Source: Sulfurovum sp. (GTDB lineage: Bacteria > Campylobacterota > Campylobacteria > Campylobacterales > Sulfurovaceae). From it: a stretch of DNA of 61,855 bases. Within the stretch, counting starts at the first letter, position 1. Every line of letters starts with the position of its first letter. A program made the translations under genes and the position numbers. The stretch lies in NCBI GenBank assembly GCA_012329065.1, contig JAAXPZ010000004.1, positions 1 to 61,855 of the forward strand. Direction: 5' to 3'. The notes beneath the pieces are model-generated. The model was not told where the DNA came from. It made no database searches and worked only from the letters and a program-made list of their open reading frames with translations. Shown here one piece after another: positions 52,707 to 61,006 of the stretch.

Positions 52707-53786
52707 ATGATTAGCGATTTCCGCAATATCGTACTCCAAAATAGGGCTCTTGTCGATGTCAGAGCACCTATTGAGTTTGAAAAAGGTGCATTTCCATGCA
52801 CTATAAACTTACCGCTCATGGATGATCAAGAGCGGGATCTTATAGGAAAGCTATACAAAAAGGCTGGCAACAGCAAAGCTTTAGAGCTTGGATATCAGCT
52901 TATCAGTGGTTCCATTAAGGATAGTAGAATTCAAGCATGGGTAGAGTATATACACAACAATCCAAATACCCTCATATACTGCTCTAGGGGTGGGCAGAGA
53001 TCTGAAATAGCTCAGAAATGGCTTGGAGATGCTGGTCTCGATGTAGCTCGACTTCGTGGCGGATATAAAGCATTTAGAAACTATCTTATCGACGAACTAG
53101 ATAATATTCCAAAACAAAAGAAAATCATAATTATTGGTGGTCATACAGGGTCAGGAAAAACTATCCTTCTTCAAAAGATCAAAGAGAGCATTGACCTAGA
53201 AGAGATTGCAAATCATAGGGGCTCATCATTTGGTCATTTTGCCTCTATACAACCTACACAAATCAATTTTGAAAATGCTCTAGCTTATCGACTCATAGAA
53301 CAATATGCCGCAGAATATCGCTATATTTTCATGGAAGACGAAAGCAAAAATATAGGAAGATGTCGTATACCAAATAAGCTATTTGAGTATATCAAGACAG
53401 CTCGTCTTATTTTATTGGAAACTAGCCTAAACGATCGCATAGATATCACCTATAATGAATATATCATTATGTCTCAAACTGAATATTCCACTGCTTTTCA
53501 CAATGGACATACAAAACACTCTTGGATAGATGTCATGCGGCATAATTTTTATCGGATACGCAAAAGGTTAGGTGATAAGAATTATAGAGAACTTACAGTG
53601 CTATTGAATCACGCATGGACGCAGCAGGAAAAAACAAACAATCCCTCCCTACATAAAGTCTGGATAGAAAAGCTACTTACTAGATACTATGATCCTATGT
53701 ATGAGTATCAACTAAGCCAAAAACAGGAAAGAGTTATATTTAGAGGTAACAATACAGAGATATTAGAATACACATCTACTCTGTAG
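52707..53786 (+). CDS. mnmH: tRNA 2-selenouridine synthase
   Basis: MnmH (SelU) replaces sulfur in 2-thiouridine at the tRNA wobble position with selenium, via geranylation. The N-terminal rhodanese domain has the family opening LVDVRAPIEFEKGAFP and the catalytic Cys in IYCSRGGQRSEIA. The C-terminal half has a P-loop IIIGGHTGSGKTILLQ and the EDESKNIGRCRIPN segment. I start at ATG 52707 (359 residues), close to the usual distance before the DVRAPIEF motif; a TTG at 52689 is possible. It implies that the cell makes selenophosphate, although selD is not in the window. Confidence 0.93.
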   Translation: MISDFRNIVLQNRALVDVRAPIEFEKGAFPCTINLPLMDDQERDLIGKLYKKAGNSKALELGYQLISGSIKDSRIQAWVEYIHNNPNTLIYCSRGGQRSEIAQKWLGDAGLDVARLRGGYKAFRNYLIDELDNIPKQKKIIIIGGHTGSGKTILLQKIKESIDLEEIANHRGSSFGHFASIQPTQINFENALAYRLIEQYAAEYRYIFMEDESKNIGRCRIPNKLFEYIKTARLILLETSLNDRIDITYNEYIIMSQTEYSTAFHNGHTKHSWIDVMRHNFYRIRKRLGDKNYRELTVLLNHAWTQQEKTNNPSLHKVWIEKLLTRYYDPMYEYQLSQKQERVIFRGNNTEILEYTSTL

Positions 53787-54372
53787 GCTTATCTATCTTA
53801 TCTCTATAATACTTAGCTGCCTTATCTTTCCCCATTTTTTCATAAGTTAGTGCTATCTCTTCATTTCTTTTTCGAATAAGTTCTTGCGACTCTTTGAGCA
53901 TTTGTTCGATCTCTCTTTTATGCTTGCTGCGAGGGTAACTGCTTATAAAAGTTTTTGCTTCCATCTTAAACTTATCTGCAAGCTCCTGTGAGCTATCATT
54001 TTCTTTATGGCTTAAAAAGAAGCTTTTGGATCTAAGAAACCATGCTTTGTCTGCCCTGATACCATAAGGATAACCTTTTATATAAGCCTCCGCATAATAC
54101 CTAGCCAACAAATATTCCCTAGCATCCATATGTGCTTTAGAAAGTTTTAGTATCATGGTTGGTAGCTTATTGGACTCTGGATGTCTTCCTCTGTAGTCAA
54201 GATACAGCTTGTCTGCTAGCTCCAGATTGTTACTTTTTATAGCTTCAAATATAGTCATATTTTTTTTCACTTTTAGAGATTTTGGCTTATCTATGGCTAT
54301 CACTGTTTCAGTGGCACAACCAAGCACTAAGAGTAAAAATAAAATGCTAATAAAAATACGAATACTATACAT
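53776..54372 (-). CDS. bamD: Outer membrane assembly lipoprotein BamD
   Basis: A component of the beta-barrel assembly machine that inserts proteins such as LptD into the outer membrane. The 198-residue precursor has a lipoprotein signal (IFISILFLLLVLGC). It then has TPR-like helical repeats (LELADKLYLDYRGRHPES, YLLARYYAEAYIKGYPYG, FKMEAKTFISSYPRSKHKR), the regular tyrosine/proline pattern of BamD. Its position upstream of lon fits the Campylobacter order. The end overlaps the convergent mnmH by 11 bp. Confidence 0.85.
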   Translation of the reverse strand: MYSIRIFISILFLLLVLGCATETVIAIDKPKSLKVKKNMTIFEAIKSNNLELADKLYLDYRGRHPESNKLPTMILKLSKAHMDAREYLLARYYAEAYIKGYPYGIRADKAWFLRSKSFFLSHKENDSSQELADKFKMEAKTFISSYPRSKHKREIEQMLKESQELIRKRNEEIALTYEKMGKDKAAKYYRDKIDKPTE

Positions 54373-54405
54373 TTTTTTTCCTGTATTAATCTAAAATTTG
54401 TCAAC

Positions 54406-54414
54406 ATTATAGCA
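54406..54414 (-). promoter_or_regulatory. Extended -10 promoter of bamD
   Basis: On the minus strand TGC-TATAAT (54414-54406) predicts a start at A54399, 27 bp before the bamD ATG. No -35 match is seen. Confidence 0.5.
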
Positions 54415-54469
54415 CACTATTGTTTCCAAAAAATCCATTATACTTTACCTTCTATTACTTTTCTTTGGA

Positions 54470-54475
54470 TATAAT
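54470..54475 (+). promoter_or_regulatory. Candidate -10 box of hpf
   Basis: TATAAT at 54470-54475 predicts a start at A54482 and a ~62-nt leader with AAGGAT before the hpf ATG. The leader has a short GGAGT/ACTCT pairing. Confidence 0.4.
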
Positions 54476-54543
54476 TAATCTACCATTAAGGTTGAGCTCT
54501 ATAGGAGTGAAACTCTTGGTATATTAGGAAAAAAGGATAAACG

Positions 54544-55086
54544 ATGAACAGAAGTATCGTAGGAAGACATTTTGAACTAACAGAACCAATCAAAGAGTAT
54601 ATCAACGGAGCAATCGATGGGCTAGAGAAATATAATCTTGAAATCATATCAGCGACAGTTATAATATCAGGCGATGTTAAAAACGGCAAAAAAGGTTTCA
54701 GTGTAGAGTTTATAGTCAACCTCAAAGGCAAACATACCGTTGTCATCACACAAAAAGATAAAGATGTATACGCTGCCATAGATTTAGCAGCAGAACGAGT
54801 CAAGAAAAACCTAAGAAGACATTCCGACAAAATAAAAAATCATAAACACATAAGCCTCAAAGAGCTTGGTAGCGAAGCAGAGGCAGTATCTGAACAGATC
54901 AGCAACGGGGAGGCTGACCCTGAGATTGTACCGATGGATTTAGAGCTTCACAAACCAATGGATTTTGATGAAGTTATCGAACTCCTAAAGTCTCAAACCA
55001 GTCAACAATTTCATGTATTTAATGATCATGAGGGAGTGATGCGAGTGATATACAAAAGAGCTGATGGAAAATTTGGATTATATTAA
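54544..55086 (+). CDS. hpf: Ribosome hibernation promoting factor, long form
   Basis: Dimerises 70S ribosomes into inactive 100S particles in starved cells. The 180-residue long form has the N-terminal S30AE domain (about 1-100: IVGRHFELTEPIKEYINGAI, VIITQKDKDVYAAIDLAAERV). After a linker, the C-terminal dimerisation domain follows (KPMDFDEVIELLKSQTSQ, YKRADGKFGLY). The long form normally acts without RMF. It is a single-gene unit. Confidence 0.95.
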   Translation: MNRSIVGRHFELTEPIKEYINGAIDGLEKYNLEIISATVIISGDVKNGKKGFSVEFIVNLKGKHTVVITQKDKDVYAAIDLAAERVKKNLRRHSDKIKNHKHISLKELGSEAEAVSEQISNGEADPEIVPMDLELHKPMDFDEVIELLKSQTSQQFHVFNDHEGVMRVIYKRADGKFGLY

Positions 55087-55145
55087 TCCTGCATCCGTAA
55101 GGGCAGATTCTATATCTGCCACATTTTGACATATAGAATATATCT

Positions 55146-56948
55146 CTACAATCCAACAATTCTACTTTTTGCTCTTTCTATCACCTCTTCATCTTCAGTC
55201 ATATCTAACCATTTAAATTTTTGACCGCTCTGTATTGTACCGTCAAGTATATCTCCACTATCCCTGAATTTCAAATCTAATTTAGCGATATCAAACCCAT
55301 TATCTGTTTCGCAAAATCTTTGCAATCGTTCACTTTTGGGAAAATGAGAAAAAAGGTAACACCAACTCTTGAGTCCATTTCGCCCTACTCTACCTCTGAG
55401 TTGATGAAGTGTAGCAAGCCCCAACCGTTCTGCTCCTACGATAACTATTAATGTGAGTCTTGGTAGCGAGATACCAACCTCTACTACAGTTGTAGCCAAA
55501 AGCATATCTCCTTTTTCTCTAAACTCCAACAGGACCTCTTCTTTTTGCTTATCTTTTCCATGAGTGACATACACATTGTCAAACTTCTCCCTCCAAAACC
55601 CTTTACTCTCTTCTAAGGATTGATATGGTACTTCAACGCTCTCTTCTACTAGGGGATATATGATAAGCACTTGATGTTTGCAGGATATCTCTTTTTCGAT
55701 GTGTGTTAGCAATGCAGGAAAGTCTTGTTTTCCAATCATCTGAGTCTTTAGCTCTCTCTCAAAAGGTGTAGTGGTGATCAAGCTTACATCAAGTAGTTCT
55801 GATTGCATCATCGCCTGTGTTCTTGGTATAGGTGTGGCAGAAAATTGTAAAAAATGTGGTCTCTTCTCACCATTTGAGACCAGAGCCTCCAAGCTTGCTC
55901 TTTGTCTGGTTCCAAACCTATGTTGCTCGTCCACCATGACCAAAGATGCTTCTGGCAAATCATCCTTATACAACAACGCATGAGTGCCGATGATAAAATC
56001 AGCATCTGTATAGTCATCACTGTCCCTCCCCTGCATCACAAGAACAATCTTGACAGAGGTCGATAGATGCTTTTGTGCCTCTTCGTATAGTTGAAGAGCA
56101 AGCAATGAAGTAGGTGCCATCAAGATACTTTTATGCGGAAGTGCCATCATCACGGATGCCAAGATAACCATTGTTTTGCCTGAGCCAACATCACCCACAA
56201 CCATCCGTTTTGCTGCCTTATCTTCTCTGGATAAATCTTTCTGGATATCTTCAATGACAGTTTGTTGCTCTTTGGTCAGACTAAACGGTAAACTTGATGT
56301 AAAACTTGATATATCTCCATCAAGTAAACGAACTGCAGGATAGTCTGTCCTTTTTCCTCGTAGTTTCTTGACATGATTGAACGCTTCAATGAATTTTAGT
56401 TGTTGAATAACTCTTTGCTTGAAGTGCTTTTCTTCCATGATATGAGATATTTCTTTTGGAAAGTGCAGATTCATCACTGTAACCACCTCTAGACTATCCA
56501 ACCCATCAGCATATAGGTTTTTCTCATTCACATACTTAGACACAAGCTCCACTAGCTCACTCTGTTTAAGCACAGATTTATACTTTGGGATAATCTTTCC
56601 AATCTCTTTAATAGATTTTGGTTGTGACATCTGCAGATATCCTTTGTATTGCTCCAGCTTTCCCTGTATATAGTGTTTACTTTCTTTTGTAAATAGCTGA
56701 TAGTGATATGGAGTAGCTCTAAAAAATATGGATGATATTTTTTTGGAAAACTTAGGGAGAAAAAATGTGACATTCAATTTGCCATTATGAGTATTTACAT
56801 TTTCTACAGTAGCTTCGAATGTTCCGAACTCTCCAACCTTTAAATCCAAAGATAGAGTAGTATTATTATAAGAAGTTGGTACAATCAGTGCCAAGTCCAA
56901 AAGAGTGCTTATTTTGAGCTTTTTAAATTTTTCCTTATCATTTTCCAT
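55146..56948 (-). CDS. recG: ATP-dependent DNA helicase RecG
   Basis: Remodels stalled forks and Holliday junctions. The 600 residues are shorter than E. coli RecG (693), mainly at the N-terminal wedge domain, as in related species. Helicase motifs: Walker A VVGDVGSGKTMV, motif II MVDEQHRFGTRQRA, motif III FSATPIPRTQAM, and motif VI HQLRGRVGRNGLKSWC. The RecG-specific TRG-like tail with FRDSGDILDGTIQSG is present. It follows the M16 gene on the same strand with a 42-bp gap. Confidence 0.96.
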   Translation of the reverse strand: MENDKEKFKKLKISTLLDLALIVPTSYNNTTLSLDLKVGEFGTFEATVENVNTHNGKLNVTFFLPKFSKKISSIFFRATPYHYQLFTKESKHYIQGKLEQYKGYLQMSQPKSIKEIGKIIPKYKSVLKQSELVELVSKYVNEKNLYADGLDSLEVVTVMNLHFPKEISHIMEEKHFKQRVIQQLKFIEAFNHVKKLRGKRTDYPAVRLLDGDISSFTSSLPFSLTKEQQTVIEDIQKDLSREDKAAKRMVVGDVGSGKTMVILASVMMALPHKSILMAPTSLLALQLYEEAQKHLSTSVKIVLVMQGRDSDDYTDADFIIGTHALLYKDDLPEASLVMVDEQHRFGTRQRASLEALVSNGEKRPHFLQFSATPIPRTQAMMQSELLDVSLITTTPFERELKTQMIGKQDFPALLTHIEKEISCKHQVLIIYPLVEESVEVPYQSLEESKGFWREKFDNVYVTHGKDKQKEEVLLEFREKGDMLLATTVVEVGISLPRLTLIVIVGAERLGLATLHQLRGRVGRNGLKSWCYLFSHFPKSERLQRFCETDNGFDIAKLDLKFRDSGDILDGTIQSGQKFKWLDMTEDEEVIERAKSRIVGL

Positions 56949-56990
56949 ATAGTATTATACATTTATTTCAAAGTATAGGTCAAAAATATG

Positions 56991-58238
56991 TCATTTTGTC
57001 ATGGAATCACTAACTATGTAAAAACTGAGTTTTGCTATCTCTTCTCTTTGGTGAATAAAATTATTGATCTGATCCAGATCAATTAAGCTAATCTTCTCAA
57101 GCTCTATACTGTTATATCCCAATTTTTTGCCTGCATAATATTCATTGAAAGCTCTTCCTAGTCTCTGCTGTAAGGTTTCTGTACGAAGAGGCTCACTACC
57201 CAACAAAAATTGTTTGGCACTCTGTAGCTCTTCATGTGTGATACCTTTTTGCACAAAGATATCTAGAAGCTCTCCTACTACCAGCTTGGCTTGATTTGCA
57301 TTATCAAGTTTTGTTTGCAAATGTCCAGAAAAATAGCTACTAGTTCTAGTACTGCTCAGATTGGCGTAAGCTGAATAGGCAAGACCTCTCTTGACGCGTA
57401 TCTCCTCCATCAGTCTGCTTCCAAAACCACTGCTGCCCAAAACAAAAGATGCTACTTTTCCAAGATATGCATCATCACTGTCATAGGACACATGATATGG
57501 TGCTCCAAAATAAATATATGCCTGTTCTGTTTTGGCTTCGAGGTATTGCTCTTTGGGCTTCTTCCTGCTACTAGTATATTTTATAGCTGGCACAGTCACG
57601 ATATCAAATAATTTGACAATGTCAGATACCATATTCTTGATTTCATTAGTGTTGACATCCCCGCCAGCAACCACAATAAGATTCTCTTTGCTTAAATGCT
57701 CCAAAATATGTTTTTTTGTATCCTCAAGAGTTATGCTTTTGATGCTCTCTACTGTACCAGAAAAGGGATGCTCTCTAGCTGTTCCTTCAAAAAGCAGAGA
57801 CTTAAGTCCATTACTAGCTACAAAATCAAAATCACTCTGTTTCTGCGTAAGAGAACCAACACTCTGGGCAACAACTTTTTCAAAAGCCTCATCTGTATAA
57901 TTTGGATCATCTATAAGTTTTTTAAGCATAGTTAGTGCAAATGACCACTCGCTTTTGAGTGAACTTAAAGAGATGACAAAAGTCTCAGCTCCAGCAGAAG
58001 CATGTAGTGATACTGCCCTGCTATCCAATTGTGTAGAAAATTCTACACTACCCATCTCCTTAGTACCTTCGTTTAGTAGATTACTAGATAGTTTTGCAAG
58101 ACCCGATTTTATCTCACTCAAAGATCCACTATCTCGAAATATAAGCTGCATAGAAACCAAAGGTAGTCTTTTGTCTTGTTCAAATATAGTCGGTACACCA
58201 ACACCGTCAACTACTATCTCTAAAAGTTCTGCTGGCAT
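56991..58238 (-). CDS. M16 peptidase-family protein lacking the zinc motif
   Basis: A 415-residue protein with the two-lobe M16 fold. Where active members have HxxEH, this protein has LSSNLLNEGTKEMGS, with no histidine pair, so it cannot bind zinc in the usual way. The second-lobe Arg/Tyr motif is retained (EEIRVKRGLAYSAYANLS). This is the pattern of non-catalytic partners in M16 pairs; from memory the Campylobacter homologue also lacks the motif. No signal peptide is evident. It starts at the last base of the mqnC stop region and is followed by recG. A catalytic partner is not nearby. Confidence 0.88.
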   Translation of the reverse strand: MPAELLEIVVDGVGVPTIFEQDKRLPLVSMQLIFRDSGSLSEIKSGLAKLSSNLLNEGTKEMGSVEFSTQLDSRAVSLHASAGAETFVISLSSLKSEWSFALTMLKKLIDDPNYTDEAFEKVVAQSVGSLTQKQSDFDFVASNGLKSLLFEGTAREHPFSGTVESIKSITLEDTKKHILEHLSKENLIVVAGGDVNTNEIKNMVSDIVKLFDIVTVPAIKYTSSRKKPKEQYLEAKTEQAYIYFGAPYHVSYDSDDAYLGKVASFVLGSSGFGSRLMEEIRVKRGLAYSAYANLSSTRTSSYFSGHLQTKLDNANQAKLVVGELLDIFVQKGITHEELQSAKQFLLGSEPLRTETLQQRLGRAFNEYYAGKKLGYNSIELEKISLIDLDQINNFIHQREEIAKLSFYIVSDSMTK

Positions 58239-59299
58239 TAAAATCTCTCCAGGATATCGTATGCGGTATTGCGTTTGGCGGGATTTTCATCTATATCTTT
58301 GATAAGTCGAACCATTTCCTCTTGATTCATCTCATTTTTCGCTCCAGCAGCTGAAACTACATTTTCTTCCATCATAGTGCTTCCTAAATCATTTGCACCA
58401 AAAAGTAGTGCCATCTGACCAATATAACTACCTTGGGTTACCCACGAACTCTGAATATTTGGTATATTATCTAAAAAAAGTCTAGCAACTGCGAGATATC
58501 TAAGATATAAGTTTGAGGATGTCTTTTCAATAGTAGGAAGCTCTCTTTTTAGCTGAGTATTGTCACTCTGATAAGACCACATTATAAATGCTCTAAACCC
58601 GCCTGTTTCATCTTGTAGTTTTCTCACATGGTCAAAGTGCTCTACTATCTCACGAGTAGTCTCTACTGTACCATACATCATGGTAGCTGTAGATTTGATA
58701 CCTAGCCTATGTGCCTCACGGTGTACTTCTAGCCAAATGTCCTTATCCAGCTTTTTGGGTGCAATAATGTCTCGTACTCTATCGGAGAGTATCTCTGCAC
58801 CAGCACCTGGTATAGAGCTGAGTCCTTTTGCTTGAAGCCTAGAAAGCACCTCTTCTATACTAAGTCTTGATCGTCTTGCTATATAATCTATCTCGATAGC
58901 AGAAAAGCCATGTATAGTTATTTTTGGATACTTCTGATGAATGTGTTCCACTAAATCTTCATACCATTCAATCTCAAGTTTAGGATGTACTCCACCTTGA
59001 AAAAGAATCTGTGTTCCTCCTATTGCAATTAGTTCATCTATCTTTTTGTCTATCTCATCAAAACTCAAGATATAAGCATCCTCTTTTCTCTCGTGAGTAT
59101 AAAAAGCGCAGAACTTGCAATCAACCCAGCATATATTTGTATAATTTATATTGCGATCTACAACAAATGTAGTCACTTTTTTAGGGTGCAACTCTATTTT
59201 TCTCTCTAGTGCCATCTTGCCTAGCGTTTTTAAATCAGCATTATCAATAAGATCTACGGCTTCATCAATTGTCATTCTTTTTATATTTATGGCGCTCAC
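58238..59299 (-). CDS. mqnC: Cyclic dehypoxanthinyl futalosine synthase
   Basis: A radical SAM enzyme of the futalosine route to menaquinone, the route used by Campylobacterota. The 353 residues have the cluster motif NICWVDCKFCAFY (Cys57, Cys61, Cys64) and then LFQGGVHPKLEIEWYEDLV. Further on are IPGAGAEILSDRVRDIIAP and the C-terminal GANDLGSTMMEENVVSAAG, all characteristic of MqnC rather than MqnE. It lies directly before the M16 gene (1-bp overlap) and after nusB (1-bp gap). Confidence 0.95.
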   Translation of the reverse strand: MSAINIKRMTIDEAVDLIDNADLKTLGKMALERKIELHPKKVTTFVVDRNINYTNICWVDCKFCAFYTHERKEDAYILSFDEIDKKIDELIAIGGTQILFQGGVHPKLEIEWYEDLVEHIHQKYPKITIHGFSAIEIDYIARRSRLSIEEVLSRLQAKGLSSIPGAGAEILSDRVRDIIAPKKLDKDIWLEVHREAHRLGIKSTATMMYGTVETTREIVEHFDHVRKLQDETGGFRAFIMWSYQSDNTQLKRELPTIEKTSSNLYLRYLAVARLFLDNIPNIQSSWVTQGSYIGQMALLFGANDLGSTMMEENVVSAAGAKNEMNQEEMVRLIKDIDENPAKRNTAYDILERF

Positions 59300-59300
59300 A

Positions 59301-59693
59301 TTATTTTCCTACAGCATCCAGTACGCCATTGACGAACTGCGGAGCCTTATCGTCAGCCAGCTCTTTGGCTAGCTCTATGGCTTCGTTGATAATAATGGCT
59401 CGTTCTGTTTTTTCTATCATTATCTCATAGGTCGCCAATCTCATAATAGCTTTCTCTACCTTACCAATACCATTATAATCCCACTCTTTTAGATGTTCTT
59501 GTATCTCTCTATCTATATCTTCAAGATTGGCTATTGTGCCGTCAAAAAGTCTATATGAAAACTCTCGTTGTTTATTGCGTATTTTATCCTCTTCGAGAAT
59601 CTCATCAGAATATTTTGATATGTCAGTATTGCCCAAATCGTAAGCATAAAGTAGACCTACCACTGCCGTACGAACATGTCGCCGTGTTGCCAT
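59301..59693 (-). CDS. nusB: Transcription antitermination factor NusB
   Basis: Acts with NusE on rRNA antitermination. The 130-residue all-helical protein begins [21 protein letters not shown], with the basic N-terminal RNA-binding helix, and ends with the conserved NEAIELAKELADDKAPQFVNG, part of the NusB signature. Its ATG shares a base with the ribH stop; the ribH-nusB order is widespread. Confidence 0.96.
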   Translation of the reverse strand: MATRRHVRTAVVGLLYAYDLGNTDISKYSDEILEEDKIRNKQREFSYRLFDGTIANLEDIDREIQEHLKEWDYNGIGKVEKAIMRLATYEIMIEKTERAIIINEAIELAKELADDKAPQFVNGVLDAVGK

Positions 59694-60160
59694 TAATCAA
59701 GCTCGCTATACAGATTGATCATTTCGATCAAGCCTGTCATTGCTTCAGCACCCTTATTGCCAGCTTTAGTACCTGCTCTCTCTATGGCTTGCTCTATACT
59801 ATCCACTGTCAAAACACCAAAAGACGCAGGCTTGCCATACTTGAGGGTTACGCTTGCCACACCTTTAGTAGCTTCTGCAGACACATAGTCAAAATGAGGT
59901 GTAGCACCACGGATAACAGCTCCCAAGCAACATACAGCATCATATTTATCAGAAGCCAATGCCTTATCTAATGCAAAAGGTATCTCAAATGCACCAGGGA
60001 CCAGTATGAGATCCAAATCATCAGAGTTTCCACCATGCCTAGCATATGCATCTTTGGCACCCTCCACAAGCCTATCTGTAATAAAATGATTAAATCTAGC
60101 AGAGATAATCGCTACCTTTTTCTTCTTGTCTACACTTAAGTTGCCCTCTATAGTCTTCAT
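59693..60160 (-). CDS. ribH: 6,7-dimethyl-8-ribityllumazine synthase
   Basis: The penultimate step of riboflavin synthesis, forming icosahedral or decameric shells. The ~155 residues show [19 protein letters not shown], the substrate motif [15 protein letters not shown], the [15 protein letters not shown] segment and the conserved [16 protein letters not shown]. Tandem ATGs (60163 and 60160) follow GGAG; the second has the better spacing, whereas the ATG at 60172 overlaps that site. First gene of the ribH-nusB-mqnC-M16-recG run. Confidence 0.97.
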   Translation of the reverse strand: MKTIEGNLSVDKKKKVAIISARFNHFITDRLVEGAKDAYARHGGNSDDLDLILVPGAFEIPFALDKALASDKYDAVCCLGAVIRGATPHFDYVSAEATKGVASVTLKYGKPASFGVLTVDSIEQAIERAGTKAGNKGAEAMTGLIEMINLYSELD

Positions 60161-60208
60161 CATTTTCTCCATAAAATTATTTTTGTAAAAGCATTATAGC
60201 AGACAACA

Positions 60209-60931
60209 CTATTTGATGCGCTTGAGCGTTACCTTGCCAAGCATCTTAACATTAGTCAGCATACCTTTTTGCATGATACCCTTTTTGTCTATTCCAAATA
60301 CAAGGTTACCATTATTTCCCGACAAAAAGGCTCTCTTCATATAGAGATTGATAATTTCAAGATTTTTGACTCCCAAGGCATCTTGTTTCGCTTTGAGTTT
60401 AGCAGCACTTGGGAGAGTAAAAGTCAATTTACCACCTTCTTTTTCTGCACCCGCGAGTGCAATAGTATATCGCCCAGGTTTATTTTTCTTCTTGAATCTT
60501 AAGATATTATGGTATAGCGTCAAGATATCATTATGTGCAAAATAGCTGAGAGTTTCTTTATTTTCATAAAGTTTTTTACCTTTTTCCCACTTAATAGATA
60601 TTTTTATAATCTTCTTTTTCTTGTAATCAAACAGATATCTTCTTATGTATCTTTTACCATCATATGTTTTATCTATTTTATACTCTTTTGCATAATATTC
60701 ACCATTTTTTACATTTCCGTGAGATGTATGCTGCTCTATCTGCCCACCTGACATTAGCTTGACAATACCAGTTGCTTTCATATCTACCTTAATACTGTAC
60801 TTTCTTGCATTTTTATGATGTTTAACTTTGATATCTATAATTTTACCGACAAGTGTGCCACTAGCAGAATAAGCTAAATCCGCATAAAGAGAAATATGAA
60901 ATATCGATATCATTATTAATACTTTTATCAA
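60209..60931 (-). CDS. DUF3108-type exported protein
   Basis: A 240-residue protein with an N-terminal signal peptide (VLIMISIFHISLYA) and a beta-rich, lysine-rich mature part. The DUF3108 pattern is seen in ARKYSIKVDMKATGIVKL, then KRYIRRYLFDYKKKKIIKI and HNDILTLYHNILRFKK, ending with LVFGIDKKGIMQKGMLTNV. DUF3108 proteins are periplasmic and of unknown function, possibly lipid- or polymer-binding. It lies 49 bp upstream of ribH on the same strand and is divergent from the MscS gene. Confidence 0.8.
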   Translation of the reverse strand: MIKVLIMISIFHISLYADLAYSASGTLVGKIIDIKVKHHKNARKYSIKVDMKATGIVKLMSGGQIEQHTSHGNVKNGEYYAKEYKIDKTYDGKRYIRRYLFDYKKKKIIKISIKWEKGKKLYENKETLSYFAHNDILTLYHNILRFKKKNKPGRYTIALAGAEKEGGKLTFTLPSAAKLKAKQDALGVKNLEIINLYMKRAFLSGNNGNLVFGIDKKGIMQKGMLTNVKMLGKVTLKRIK

Positions 60932-60972
60932 AACTATCTCGCTTGTATTTATATTTTTATAACATATTCTAC

Positions 60973-60978
60973 TATAAT
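60973..60978 (+). promoter_or_regulatory. Candidate -10 box of the MscS gene
   Basis: TATAAT at 60973-60978 predicts a start near 60985, 22 bp before the ATG at 61007. No -35 and only a weak GAAAG ribosome site. Confidence 0.4.
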
Positions 60979-61006
60979 GTTATGAAAAAACAATGAAAGC
61001 ATAAAA

